DNA of 64,000 bases from Rhizophagus irregularis (GCF_026210795.1 NC_089449.1:620001-684000); one strand, 5' to 3'; shown: positions 42,296 through 53,289, numbered from the stretch's first letter. Numbers and translations are program-made. Notes: generated by a model from the letters alone, not told the origin.

Positions 42296-45200
42296 ATCTG
42301 TTTGTGGATACCTTCTCATACCATCATAATATATTTTTCTTTGTTCTGGGCTCATATCTATAATTTGTGAAAAAGTTGCATTTGCTCTGGTACTTTTCAT
42401 ATCCTCTAATACGTTATATTTTGGTATATTTCTTTGAAATGCGCTTGTCCTATGAATACCTTCAACACGTTCATTTTTACATTGTTTTGCATAGTGACCT
42501 CTTTGTCCACAATTTCCACATGTATTATTATTTCTCCTTGCTTCTTGTGCTTTCCTCAGACTTTCATCAGTGAATCCCCTTTTTGGTAATGCTGCTGCCC
42601 TTTCCTCTTGGCTTGCATATTTATTATTTCTTCTTCGTGTTTGTTCTTGGTCAATTTCCATATCTACATCTCGATTACTTGACCTATTTTTTATGTTACT
42701 TCTTGTTTGTCTTTCACCAATATAAAAATCTTGATCAACATGGTTAAATGTTACATCGTTATCTTGATAATACGGGTCGTCATAACTATATCCTTGATCA
42801 TAATTATCCTGATAATCCTGACTATCATAATCATATTGGTCATATTGGTCATTATAATTATCATATTCCACTACATTGAATCCTCGATTATTGTTTTGGT
42901 GGTTTGGTGGTCTGTTATAGTTATTTGGTCTTCCATTATAGTTATTTGATCTTCTATTATAATTTTGATTATTTGGTCTTCCATAGTTTCTTTGACCATT
43001 ATTTACCCTACATTCATTTGCATAATGTCCTGGTTGTTTACAATTATAACATGCTCGAGGTGGTGGTCCTTGTCTATTATTATTGTTTGGTGGTCTCTTT
43101 TGCCCTCCAAGTTGATTTACTAGTTTTACCTCTAATTTTTTAAACATGTCGGCAAGGTCATCCTCATAATTTTTCTCCAATGGTTTTTCAAATATATTCT
43201 TTGGTTTGTCATCTTGTATATCGATTCCTTTTCTTTGGGTACTAACTGATATACCACGTGTCTTTCTTATTAATTCATTAGTAGCTTCCTCTTCTCTTCT
43301 TGCTGTATTCACTGCATCATTTAAATTTGCTGGGTTTTGTCTTCTGACTTGATATCCCAATGTTGGTGTTAATCCTTCGATATAATTATCCACTTGTAAT
43401 TCATCATCTAATGCATGGCCTCTGGTAGCTATCCTTAATATTTGTCTAAACCTTATCGTATATGCCTCAACATTTTCATTTACTCCTTGTGTTATTTTCC
43501 TTAATTCTAACATTTTCCTTTTTCTAACATCTTCCCTGGTAAATCTTTGTTTAATCCTATGTTTTAAATCATTATCATTATCATTGTCTGCCCAATTTAC
43601 TAAATGTCCATTATTTGCTTCCTTCTTTTCATTATACCATTGTGCTGCTGCACCTTTCAAACAGGTAGCTGCCATTGCTGCTTGTCTAACTCCATTTACT
43701 CCTGCTGCTTTTCCTATAGCAGTAAATGCTGTTTCAAATTGTCTTACCCAATCGTTTATGTCTTCTTCTTCCCTTCCATAAAATTGTGGCATACTAATTA
43801 TTCCTCCAGCTACATTTCCTGCATCCTCAATTGCATTTGCTAATGGGTTGGCTGCGACTAATCCAGCCCAATTACCTCCTATATCATGTCCTGTTGCTGC
43901 TAGTAAAGCCGCTCTAAAATCTTCCCTTACTTCAGCTCTTGTTGCTCCCATAATTATTGGTACTATTGGTAGAATTGGTGGTATCGGTGGTGTTAAAGGT
44001 GTTTCAAATAAATTTTCTATATTATAATCAGATATTTCACTTTTATCCTCAGAGTTTGATTCTGAACTTTCACTTGAGTCAAAACCAGGTCTATTTATAA
44101 TGTTTTCTTCATAAGGTTCTTCAAAATTTTCATTGTTATCGGTATCATTTGGATTTAAAATTTCTCCGTCTTTTCCAGATCCATCTGATTCTTTTTCAGA
44201 TCCATCAGATTTTTCATTATCAGATTCATTTCCACTACTTTCACTATCCTCAATTCCAGCTTGCTGTTTTAGAAATTTATCTAATATTCGCCTTAAATTT
44301 TTCTCCATTTCATTTTTATTTCCTTGGAATATTTCAATAAATTCTTGATCCAATATTTCTCCATCAGTATATCCCATACTGATTAACCTCAATAACTCTC
44401 CATTAGTTATTCCTATTTTATTATCATCACATATTTGTTTTAATCTTTTAACCCTGATATCAATTTCATTTTCGTCATTTTCACAATCCCTACACTTGGT
44501 TTTTCCTTCGTCAAATTTATTGTTTATCCATCTTATTCCACATTCATTACAAAATGTGGTATTTTCATTTATCCATTCATATAATTTTATCCTTAATTCT
44601 TTGTCATTCGTATTAATTTCCTGGAAATATTTTTCCATAAATTCCGTTGTTAATATTATACTATTGCTTATCCTGAATTCTCTTATTCTCTCTATTTCTG
44701 ACACATTTAATTCGTATCCTAGTTTTTCTAAGTCATCCTTTAATTCTAATAACTCTTTTTGTTCACAATTTTTACATTGTCCAATGTCTGCTATCATATC
44801 AGGTAACTTTCTATTTCTACAATTTCCACATCTTAATGTTTCTTTTGTTAACCATTCATTTATTTCATCCTTCAATTTTTCATCACTTAATCCCATTAAT
44901 TCGGAAAATGTACCTAAAAAGTCCTCTGTTAATATCAATTCTATCCTTATCCTTAGGTCCCACATTCTTTGTATATCTTTGTCAGTGAACCTTCCACCCA
45001 TTTCTTCAATTTTTCTTTTTAATGATTCTACTGTCCATTCGACATCATCCTCTATTTTTATTTCATAATGTATACTACCATCACTGTCCTCTAATTCATA
45101 ACTTTCAGGACTAGCACTTTCTGGGTCTTCAGGTTCCCTTGTAAATTGTTTGGTGTCAATAAATCTTTGTAACACTTTCCGTATCAATCTTTCCCATTCT

Positions 45201-45877
45201 TGTTGTTTTGATTCTCCCTCTCTTAATGGGTTCCTGTAAACAATTGTACCTGTTAAATCTATTACTTTTCCCATATTTTTAGCTATGTTTTCTTCCATGT
45301 ATAATAATTTCCTGAATATCACTATCGTTTCTGGTGTCGCATGGATTGCTTCCACCCTAAATTCTAATATTGAACCGTACCATTCCCAAAATTTTTGAAA
45401 TCTGTTTTCAACATCCCAATCTTCCAAAATATATCCATGTTCCATTATTTCTGGACATCCAATTAATCGATCAAATACTTCATTTTCCAAGTTTCCTTCA
45501 ATACAATCCCTTACAATTACTACAATTATTATTCTCAATCCTTTTTCCTTCATTTTTGGTTGTTGTCTGTACCTTATTGATTCAATTATTCTATCTACTA
45601 TATTCCTACATTTTCCCTTATGTATTGTATCCTCCCTTTCTCTATTGTCCATACTTAATAAATTCAATAATTCTTTATGTGTTACATTATTGTACATTAG
45701 TATTGTATCCTCGAATTTAAACAAAGCATCCCAAAATTTCTTGAATGCCGCTGATACTTCTCTTTCTATTGGGTTACATATTTCACATGCTAAACATTCC
45801 TCTGGTTCTATCACTCCTAGGTCATGTTCTTGTTTATGGTTTATATATTCAGCGTTCCAAACATGGTACCATTCCAT
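42293..45877 (-). CDS. giant Gag with triplicated CxxC module and two CCHC knuckles
   Basis: 1194 residues from the ATG at 45,877, long for a Gag. Residues about 280-540 hold three repeats of a roughly 90-residue helical module (pattern LTEDFLG / LTTEFME / LDQEFIE). Two of them end in CxxC pairs: Cys350/353/368/371 and Cys443/446/462/465, like zinc ribbons. An acidic serine-rich linker follows (545-625). A retrotransposon Gag capsid-like domain lies at about 690-870 (MPQFYGREEEDINDWVRQF start, AAAQWYN, IKQRFTREDV). CCHC zinc knuckles are at 943-956 and 1120-1133, separated by an Asn/Tyr/Asp-rich linker. Gag packages the RNA. The N-terminal 640 residues are not part of ordinary Ty3 Gags and their role is unknown. 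Confidence 0.9.
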   Translation of the reverse strand: MEWYHVWNAEYINHKQEHDLGVIEPEECLACEICNPIEREVSAAFKKFWDALFKFEDTILMYNNVTHKELLNLLSMDNREREDTIHKGKCRNIVDRIIESIRYRQQPKMKEKGLRIIIVVIVRDCIEGNLENEVFDRLIGCPEIMEHGYILEDWDVENRFQKFWEWYGSILEFRVEAIHATPETIVIFRKLLYMEENIAKNMGKVIDLTGTIVYRNPLREGESKQQEWERLIRKVLQRFIDTKQFTREPEDPESASPESYELEDSDGSIHYEIKIEDDVEWTVESLKRKIEEMGGRFTDKDIQRMWDLRIRIELILTEDFLGTFSELMGLSDEKLKDEINEWLTKETLRCGNCRNRKLPDMIADIGQCKNCEQKELLELKDDLEKLGYELNVSEIERIREFRISNSIILTTEFMEKYFQEINTNDKELRIKLYEWINENTTFCNECGIRWINNKFDEGKTKCRDCENDENEIDIRVKRLKQICDDNKIGITNGELLRLISMGYTDGEILDQEFIEIFQGNKNEMEKNLRRILDKFLKQQAGIEDSESSGNESDNEKSDGSEKESDGSGKDGEILNPNDTDNNENFEEPYEENIINRPGFDSSESSESNSEDKSEISDYNIENLFETPLTPPIPPILPIVPIIMGATRAEVREDFRAALLAATGHDIGGNWAGLVAANPLANAIEDAGNVAGGIISMPQFYGREEEDINDWVRQFETAFTAIGKAAGVNGVRQAAMAATCLKGAAAQWYNEKKEANNGHLVNWADNDNDNDLKHRIKQRFTREDVRKRKMLELRKITQGVNENVEAYTIRFRQILRIATRGHALDDELQVDNYIEGLTPTLGYQVRRQNPANLNDAVNTARREEEATNELIRKTRGISVSTQRKGIDIQDDKPKNIFEKPLEKNYEDDLADMFKKLEVKLVNQLGGQKRPPNNNNRQGPPPRACYNCKQPGHYANECRVNNGQRNYGRPNNQNYNRRSNNYNGRPNNYNRPPNHQNNNRGFNVVEYDNYNDQYDQYDYDSQDYQDNYDQGYSYDDPYYQDNDVTFNHVDQDFYIGERQTRSNIKNRSSNRDVDMEIDQEQTRRRNNKYASQEERAAALPKRGFTDESLRKAQEARRNNNTCGNCGQRGHYAKQCKNERVEGIHRTSAFQRNIPKYNVLEDMKSTRANATFSQIIDMSPEQRKIYYDGMRRYPQTD

Positions 45878-46924
45878 TTTTAATAAAATTCTCTAAAAAT
45901 TTTCGCGTCTTTTACTTTTTATCCTTCTTTTATATTTTATTTGACCTATACTGGGCTTGCCTTTACCTCATTTGTTCATTACTGAGTATGGTAGTTTACA
46001 GGTTTGTACAAATAAATTTATATTCCATAAAATTTTCCAACCTAAGGTTGAAGTGTGAATCCATATTTGATTTATCTCTTTCCTGTAATTTTCTCATATT
46101 TGTCCAGCAAATATTATTTTTAAAAAAAAAATTTTAATCATGATTTTTCTTGGGTACCCTCACACAGAATTGTTTTTGAAAGTTCACACAGAACTATTCT
46201 CAATTGATCACACAGAATACCTCAATTGAGTTCACACAGAAAAGCTCACACAGAACTATTCTCAATTGATCACACAGAAAACCTCAATTGAGTTCACACA
46301 GAATTATTCTCAATTGATCACACAGAAAACCTCAATTGAGTTCACACAGAATTACCCTACCATCGTATTTATAGTGTCGGTTTTTGGGTACACTTTTTAT
46401 CCTTAACTTAACCTCAATTATTTATAAAAATTATTTTTAATCCTTAATTCATGGAACTTATTTACAATATTCTATTAAAACCCCTTCTAACTTGATTAGC
46501 CTCGCATTTCCCTTGATAATCAATTACTACCATACATATTTGGTTCATATGTATGAAAATTATTATAATAATAATTTTTCATTGACTTATCAGCCGGTGG
46601 TCAAGTTAGATCAAAAATTTAATTTTTAACATTATCTCTTTATACATTTATGGTCATACTCACCCAAATTAATACCTTTTACCTTGGTAACCATTATTTT
46701 CACGTATCCTTTAAAATATTTAACTTTATTTTATTAAAATTTAACGTTAATACGCCTTAAATTTTTTTTCAACCAAGACTTAGAACTTTTAATTTTATAA
46801 TTCCTTAACTTCGTCGATCCTTTATTTGTAACTTCTAATGATCACGTGGGGGTGATCATTTTCTTTTCTCAGAGATCCTGTACTTATAACCTGTAGTGAT
46901 CATGTGAGGATGATCACTTTTCCT
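45878..46924 (-). promoter_or_regulatory. long leader with nine TCACACAGAA motifs
   Basis: About 1 kb of untranslated leader between PBS and Gag. At 46,161-46,355 the plus strand carries nine copies of TCACACAGAA, regularly interleaved with CTCAATTGAT and CTCAATTGAG (palindromic). A second pair of about 60-bp repeats, each with a TGATCA-GTG-GATGATCA-like block, lies at 46,838-46,935. No ORF. Such arrays can be protein-binding or RNA-packaging sites; here the role is unknown. Confidence 0.75.
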
Positions 46925-46942
46925 TTCTCGGAGCATGCACCA
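46925..46942 (-). promoter_or_regulatory. primer-binding site
   Basis: Two nucleotides inside the 5' LTR the minus strand reads TGGTGCATGCTCCGAGAA, beginning with the TGG complementary to a tRNA CCA end. I cannot name the tRNA from this sequence alone. Confidence 0.6.
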
Positions 46943-46944
46943 CT

Positions 46945-47553
46945 TGTAACACCTGAGCCCATAGAGAATTATGTTTGCCACCTCAGGTATTAACAAAATG
47001 ACTCTTTATTAATAATATAAATAAATACAATAATATGCTTGGTTTAATAACATTAAATAACAAAATAAATAATTCATAACAAAATTCGTCTCATTTTCTC
47101 TCCTTTCCAAAAGGTGATCTTCTCGCCTTTTTATGTTTGTTTTTGTGTAACTAAATTCATAATTTCGATTCATGGATTTAAATTATTAAAGTATTTCCAT
47201 TGTTTTAAAGTATTTCCATTATCTTAATTTTGTATCCATCTGATCATCATGAACTCCTGAATTGTGATTTATAATATTAACGTAGTGATCAACAAATTAA
47301 TCACTTGACACCTCAGGTCACTTGATTTCATTCAATTTAGTATCTTTCGGATCTTCATTTATCCTTAAATCTCGTGACTAATAGTTTAAGGTCATCACGG
47401 ACCAATTACCTCAATCCATGTGATTATTAGTTTAACGACTTCTCGGTCCAATTAAAATAAAAATAAAAATAAGTTAAAATTTTATACACTAAGACTAAAT
47501 GTAATACTGCGCCTCACAATTAATAAATTTACTAGATATACTACGGCATTACA
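46945..47553 (-). repeat. 5' LTR (element orientation)
   Basis: 609 bp, no difference seen from the LTR at 37,285-37,893. Followed by CCGG, matching CCGG just before the other LTR. It should hold the promoter of the element. Confidence 0.95.
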
Positions 47554-47631
47554 CCGGTGTATCCTATTTTCCGGCTGCAGCTATCTAGTCATAAGGGTAA
47601 TCACCAGAAACACCATATCAGCGTGACTGTG

Positions 47632-47770
47632 AATCGTCTGATCATGCCCGTATTAGGTTATCTTCATTTACATATTTGGAATAATCCGAGGGTAGGAAAC
47701 TTAGTTTCCTATCGTCTGATCATGCCCATACTAAGTTATCTTCATTTACATATTTAGAAATAATCTGAGT
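47632..47770. repeat. two-unit tandem repeat right of the retrotransposon
   Basis: The block TCGTCTGATCATGCCC ... TTATCTTCATTTACATATTT occurs twice about 77 bp apart. No gene. Confidence 0.75.
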
Positions 47771-48389
47771 GTATTAAATTTAGTTTATTTATACAACGAA
47801 AGCGTAGTAAAAGAACGAGAGGTGTTTTAGAAAATTATAATGACCACATCAACATGTGGAGAATATACTGTAACGCTTCGAACACTCCAACAGTTCCTGT
47901 TACCTAGTTTATTGAAGTTATCGATATAAAAAAAACAGATATCTAACCGCTCTCGTCTTATGCAGTAAGTTATTGATTTAAATAAAGTAATATTTTAAAA
48001 TTTTAATAATTGTTTACTAATTTTTCGTAGTAAGTGGTTTCTACTGCTGCCATTCTACTAAAAGTGATGATGATAATGATAATTATCATTATTGGATAAG
48101 GTAATAAATATATTTATATTAATTATATCTAAAAAGCGATAAATATACTTATTTAAGTGGAACTCTAATTTTCTTAACGGTTATGAGAAGTTAATATGAC
48201 AGTTATTTATATACAGTATCTTGATCTTGGTAATTTATTAGTTTAATTTTTTTTAGTTTTATACCACATTATTAACAGATTTGCGGCTCTTACTTGACAT
48301 GCGGTACGAATTAAATGTGACGTATAAGTATAATCTGCAGAACAAAAAAATGGAATATCTCACATTTCATTTTTTGTAAAAACAGTAGG
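47771..48389. other. non-coding; repeat shared with the left flank of the window
   Basis: 48,255-48,390 matches 790-960 in the same orientation (ACAGATTTGC / TTACTTGACAT blocks). A palindromic GATAATGATAATTATCATTATT lies near 48,070. No gene seen. Confidence 0.45.
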
Positions 48390-50010
48390 TTTCACGTTTC
48401 TAGCGTTGATGATTTTATTTATTTAAGTAAAAAGGTAAAATATATTAAAAAATAAATATTGTTAACCCGCCATGTAAAAACTTGATTTAATTCTGTCTTA
48501 ATTTTTACTTAATTCATATGAAAGATATTAGGCTCATAATAATCATACCTAACTAAACTATATATTCAATAAATTAATCGTAATAAAAAATATAATTTTA
48601 AGATACGTTAAAAAAAGGTATAATAAAATTTTTTAGGTCGAAATTATATTAGAATGTCGACCCATTAAATAGTTGATTTACGAATGAATTAGTCGAATTT
48701 TGTTGGGGAAGGTTTGAAATCCTTCTAAGCATGTTATTATTCGATGCGAATCTTCGATAATGATTTATAATTTTTCTTCTTAACCTTCTTTCCTTGTAGA
48801 GTCGGAATTGATATGATCGATTAGAAAAAGACATTTTTTTACAAAATACAATACAAATTATAGGAAGGAATAAAAGGGTGGTTTTATCCGCTTGTAAAGT
48901 CCTTTCCTTTAAATAATTATCGTGTTTCTTTGGTTTCTTGTTATGAAAATGTGTATAAGGAAATAATGCACGAAAAAAAAAACGGCGAGGATGACCAAAA
49001 AAGTAGAATCAGTTAATGGTGATTTGTTTACAATGATTTTTTTATGAATAAGATTATATCAACATATATATATCACATGATATGATCATTAAAAAAATAA
49101 TGATTAACGAATAAATTCGGTATTTAAAGAAAAATTTGTATTGTCAAAAAAAAAATAATACGGATAAAAACCATAAAGTTATTTTTTCTTTTTATATCTA
49201 CTAACTTTTAAACCATGAATTTTCGTAATAATAAACCGCACATAATAATTCAAGTCATTATACCTGATTTATATTCAAAAGATCGGCAAAAGTTAAAATA
49301 TTCCTGACTAATGATTGATTGATTGACAATTTTAATCCATTTAATCCAAAGTCATATGCAAATTTACGCCCAAATTAAAATATAAGGAGAATAATTTTAA
49401 CAAGTTACTAATTTAAAATATGTCTATGACGTAATAAAGAGATGGACAATATTGTAATTATTTAAAATAGCGTAATAATTACAAAGAAAAGTTTATAATA
49501 GTCCAAGTTTTAACTTCTTTACCTTCCTTTGTTATTATTTGCATGCATTAAAAAAACAAAAAATTCTTTTCTCAATAACGGCGTATTTATCCATTTTCTC
49601 TCTAACCTATTTTGTATTAGTTGGAAGTTTATTTTGATTTATTAGCCCTTATACAGTATATTATAGTATATTTTTAAATTACCATATTTGCTCAAAAATA
49701 AGTAAGTTGTAAAATTTTTGAATATTAATAAATGTAAATAATACTTACAATGAAGGGAATATAACACAACAAATTAAATGATCATAAGATGAGATTTAGT
49801 GTGATTTTGCTATAGATATTGAACAAATATTTTAATTATTTTGTAGAAAATAATTCTTACGCTATTTACGCTAATTTGAATATTTACAATATTGTTCCTG
49901 CATTCCTTCACTTTTCTTTGTTATTTGAAAGCATGAAATGTATAAAGTTTGACGGAAAAACCCTCAAAAAAAAAAAAATTTTTTCCTACTAATTTCCAAA
50001 TATTTCATTA
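48390..50010 (-). repeat. dispersed 60-aa-ORF repeat unit, copy C
   Basis: Inverted relative to copy A: 5' block near 49,850-50,010, second block 49,330-49,560, ORF at 48,649-48,834, and tail shortened to about 48,390 (ends near TTCACGTTTCTAGCG). No transporter relic attached. Confidence 0.65.
48649..48834 (-). CDS. 61-aa basic protein of dispersed repeat, copy C
   Basis: ATG at 48,834. Nearly identical to copy D (one substitution at residue 11 and one near the end, STF against SPF). Basic block RRLRRKIINHYRR, conserved LRRISNLPQQNSTNSF. Appears closest to the family consensus. Confidence 0.6.
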   Translation of the reverse strand: MSFSNRSYQFRLYKERRLRRKIINHYRRFASNNNMLRRISNLPQQNSTNSFVNQLFNGSTF

Positions 50011-50072
50011 CGTAATTGACCGACTAAAATGATTATATATCTTTTTAATTGTTCAAATTTATAAATGTCATT

Positions 50073-50463
50073 ATCATGCACACGAAAAGTTTCGATTAAT
50101 TGTCTTGGATGATGTTCATAAAATTAGAAAAAATTGTCGGGTTGTTTTTAAATCATTTTTCATCTTTGAGGCATATTTCAAATACCGTATACTTCCGATA
50201 TTAAGCACCCCACCCGAAAATAAGCACCCTGGCCAGAATTATGAAAATTTTGGCCTACGTTATGCTGTTTCTGGCCAGCATTACGGTCAAAAAAGGGTGC
50301 TTAATTTAGGAAGTATACGGTATTTACAAAAAAACAATTCTGTTCGTAAAAATTTGGACAAATATGACAATTTTAATTTAATTAATACACAATATAAGGA
50401 ACCTGTTATATAGTGATGAACATCATCCGAGACAATTAATCGGAACTTTTCGTGTGCATGATG
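50073..50463. repeat. large inverted repeat with a MITE at its centre
   Basis: 50,073-50,119 and 50,416-50,463 are complementary over about 45 bp (CATGCACACGAAAAGT and ACTTTTCGTGTGCATG with a few mismatches, then ATGATGTTCAT / ATGAACATCAT). The MITE at 50,185-50,320 sits between. The two small ORFs here run across the palindrome and are not genes. Confidence 0.65.
50185..50320. mobile_element. 136-bp MITE with TA flanks
   Basis: Ends CCGTATACTTCCG and GGAAGTATACGG, inner TTAAGCACCC / GGGTGCTTAA, and a repeated TGGCCAG motif inside. TA on both sides. Tc1/mariner-type MITE is likely. Confidence 0.75.
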
Positions 50464-51439
50464 ATAAATAAATTCAGAAATTGAAACCACTTTAAAGAAA
50501 AAAAATTTATACTTGTAGCCCAATCTTTAAGCGTAATCATTAAACTTTACTAAACCATATATTCTATATATATTTCGTAACGGTTTGTACTTTGTAATCC
50601 TGGTTTTTTTTAAAAAAAAAACGAAAACAAAGAAATAATATCAAGATCATATTTTTGCAACATTTTTTACATTTAGTTACATTTTAGTCAACATTTCAGG
50701 ATTTTAAAAACGAACCACTTTTAATTTACGTTATAGATATAACTCATCGAAAATAAAAAGGTGGCTTGTTTGGGTGTATCTGGGTCAATTTAGATTGAGT
50801 AGGTGGCGCTTTAGCTAGTTTGTAATTTGTATTTTATGTGAGCAATTTTTACATCAATGAAGTTTAGCGTGCCCAAACAAGGGTAATATTCCAAAGAAAA
50901 AAATGAAAGGGTGTAGTAATGTGAAAATATTCGGCTGGTAATACCATAATCGACCAAAATTTAAATTCGAGTAAATAAAATAATTATCGATAAATAATGA
51001 ATATAAATTTAAAAGAGATTTAACGATATATCATTCATGTAATTTAAGATCGGTGACATTTCGGTGTGTAACATAAATTTAAGATGTGTTGAAAAATGAA
51101 TAGTAAATTTTTCTAGGGTAACATTATTTGGCGCATGGCGACACTATCACGTGACTTAATAAATTTTAATTGGCTGATTTTTCATTTTTGATCGGTTAAT
51201 TTTTTTTTTATTTCACAAAGAACATTTTATTTACGGTAAAATTTTATTTGTTAATACAATATTAAAACTACAAAATTATACACTTAGTGGGATTTAAAAA
51301 TTATTTTATGCTTTATAAATTGTTTTATTGATTATGTTTTATTGATTAGAGAAATAAAAATTAATGAATTTATTTGAAAAATCTAACAATAATGGTAAGA
51401 AAATAAATAGTGATAAAAAAAAGAAAAATTACAATTATA

Positions 51440-52060
51440 AAATGAAAAAATGCCAATAAAAAGCAAAAAAAGGAAATAAGAAGTTATAACGTTAATAATG
51501 ATGAAAGAAAAAAGGAAACAAAAAGAAATGACGTGGGATGAAAATAAAAGGAATGAAAAAAAGTGTAAAAAGGATAATAAGGACAAAGGAAGTGTAAAAA
51601 GATGATAAGGATGAAAGAGAAATGAAAAGGAGGTGAAAGGGTGATAGAAGATGAAAAGAAAGTGAGAAAGATAGTGATAAATGAAAAGGAAGTGAGAAGG
51701 AAGTAATAAGGAGGATAGGAGACAAAAAGGAAGTGAGAAGGAAGTAAAAAGGATGATAGAAGGCGAAAAAGAAGTAAGAAGATGATGGTGAACGAAAGGG
51801 AAGTAAGAAGGAAGTGTAAAAAGTGATAGGAGAAGAAAAAGAAGTAAGAAAGATGATGGTGAACGAAAGGGAAGTAAGAAGGAAGTGTAAAAAGTGATAG
51901 GAGAAGAAAAGAAAGCGAAAATAATAATGAAAAATAAAAGTAAATAAAAGGATGATGGAGGATAAAAGGAAGTAAAAAGGAGAAGGAAATAAAAAAATAA
52001 AGAGCAAAAAAGAAGTGAAAAGAACGATAGAAAGACGAAAAAAAGCGAAGAAAAAACAAT
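51440..52060 (+). repeat. polypurine tract, about 0.6 kb
   Basis: The plus strand is almost only A and G with scattered T, and contains an imperfect two-unit tandem repeat of about 70 bp at 51,770-51,905 (GATGATGGTGAACGAAAGGG core). Three long hydrophobic minus-strand frames (191-294 codons) are composition artefacts. It resembles, in complementary sense, the tract at 22.0 kb. Confidence 0.8.
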
Positions 52061-52638
52061 CAAGAACACCAACCATAAAAAAGGAACAAAAGACTGATTA
52101 GTATTATTTAAAATAAAGTGAAAAAGTAATAAAAACAAGAAAAACATAAAAAGTAATAAAACAAGAAAGACATGACTCAAATAAAAAGAAGCCATCTCAT
52201 TATCTAAAAAAAAAATAAAGCTAGCGTTAGTAATAAAGTGAAGAGTCATTAAATACGAAAAAAACAAAAAAATTGCCTCAAAGTCGAAATAGCATAAAAA
52301 AAAGGAAAAAAAATTATCGTTGATGGCTGATTTTTTAACTTAGCTAATTTTTGATCGGTTAAACTTAAAATTTTATTGCGAAGATATTTTAAAAAATTTT
52401 TTTTTTTTGCAAACATATTTATTCAAAATAATCTTATTTAATGAAATTTTATTTGCAAATATTAAAATTTAAATCACACATTTACGATTTTAAAGAAAAA
52501 ATCACCGTATTTATTTTTAATGAAGTGATACAAATAAAAAAAAACAATAACAATAAATAAAAAAGATAAGTAAATTACAATGATCAAGGAGAAAGATGCT
52601 AATAAAAAAAGAAACAACAATGGAGTAATGGAAAGTAA

Positions 52639-53255
52639 TTATAAAAAGATAAAATTTTCTTTCCCAAGATGGATTTCCCGAATTAGAAAAATAACTCGTC
52701 TTCTATGATTCTCATTCCAAAAGTGTAACGAAAGCAATTCTTCGTATTCATGTTGCAAATACTTTTCAATTTCCGAAGAAAATTCTTGGTGATAGTTACG
52801 AATTATTCTATTTAAGAAAATAATTTGCTTTCGTCGTGATCTTGAAAAAAACGTTTTCGCAACGTTTTTTATTAAAATATCTCTATTCATACGAGGTGAA
52901 ACTAGTTCATCATATTCATTTAGAAGTTGAAGATAATCAATAAGCCATCGATTGTCTTAATAAAATTATCATAAATTTTTAATAAGCTGAAAATATGGAA
53001 TAACCCGATTTAATATAATCATAAACACGAACCACGTGGAACAGGTATCAAAAGATTTTTTTTAAATAAAAACTTATCAAAAGACGTAAATACCTAAAAA
53101 AAAAAGAAAAAAAACAATAACTATTAATTAATTTTGTTTCACACCTTAAAATATTCATTTGATTTTCCAAAAAAAAACATAAATATTTCTTACCAACAAA
53201 AGAAAAGAAAAACTATAACCAAAAAATAAGCTCCTGCCGCAAAAAGAGACAACAT
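52639..53255 (-). pseudogene. three-exon small membrane-anchored protein, copy 2 (frameshifted)
   Basis: Exons on the minus strand: 53,255-53,194, 53,093-53,033 and 52,955-52,639. Intron 1 is 100 nt. Exon 2 has lost six bases in frame plus one A from an A-run (8 against 9 in copy 1), which shifts the frame into an early stop. The third exon is longer and better preserved than in copy 1: the NEYDELV...QIIFLNRII half and the HEYEELL...RRVIFLIREI half are both present, showing an internal duplication. The single-A difference is in a homopolymer, so a sequencing error is possible. If the base were a read error, the gene would be intact. Confidence 0.6.
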
Positions 53256-53289
53256 TTCGAAATTCAAAAAATTTTTTATGATTTTGAAG

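Larger units (their letters stand above)
37285..47553 (-). mobile_element. complete Ty3/gypsy LTR retrotransposon with kinase-integrase fusion
   Basis: 10,269 bp, transcribed on the minus strand. The 609-bp LTRs show no difference in line-by-line comparison. The element has TG...CA ends (TGTAAC...TTACA), a CCGG duplication (4 bp, or 5 bp as CCGGT if the T is shared) at the target, a PBS and a polypurine tract. Order: 5' LTR, leader, Gag, protease, RT-RNase H, small ORF, kinase-integrase, tRNA-like relic, 3' LTR. RT before integrase defines Ty3/gypsy. All long ORFs are open, so it may be active or very recently active. Gag, protease and kinase-integrase share one reading frame; RT-RNase H and the small ORF share another. 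Confidence 0.95.

Noticed and set aside
42367-45896. Numerous plus-strand ORFs across the retrotransposon
   Set aside because: All lie antisense to long ORFs with recognisable retroelement domains.
51383-52267. Minus-strand frames of 191-294 codons predicted as hydrophobic membrane proteins
   Set aside because: Three overlapping frames are all open because the strand is almost pure T/C. No start context, paralogue or residue diversity supports coding.
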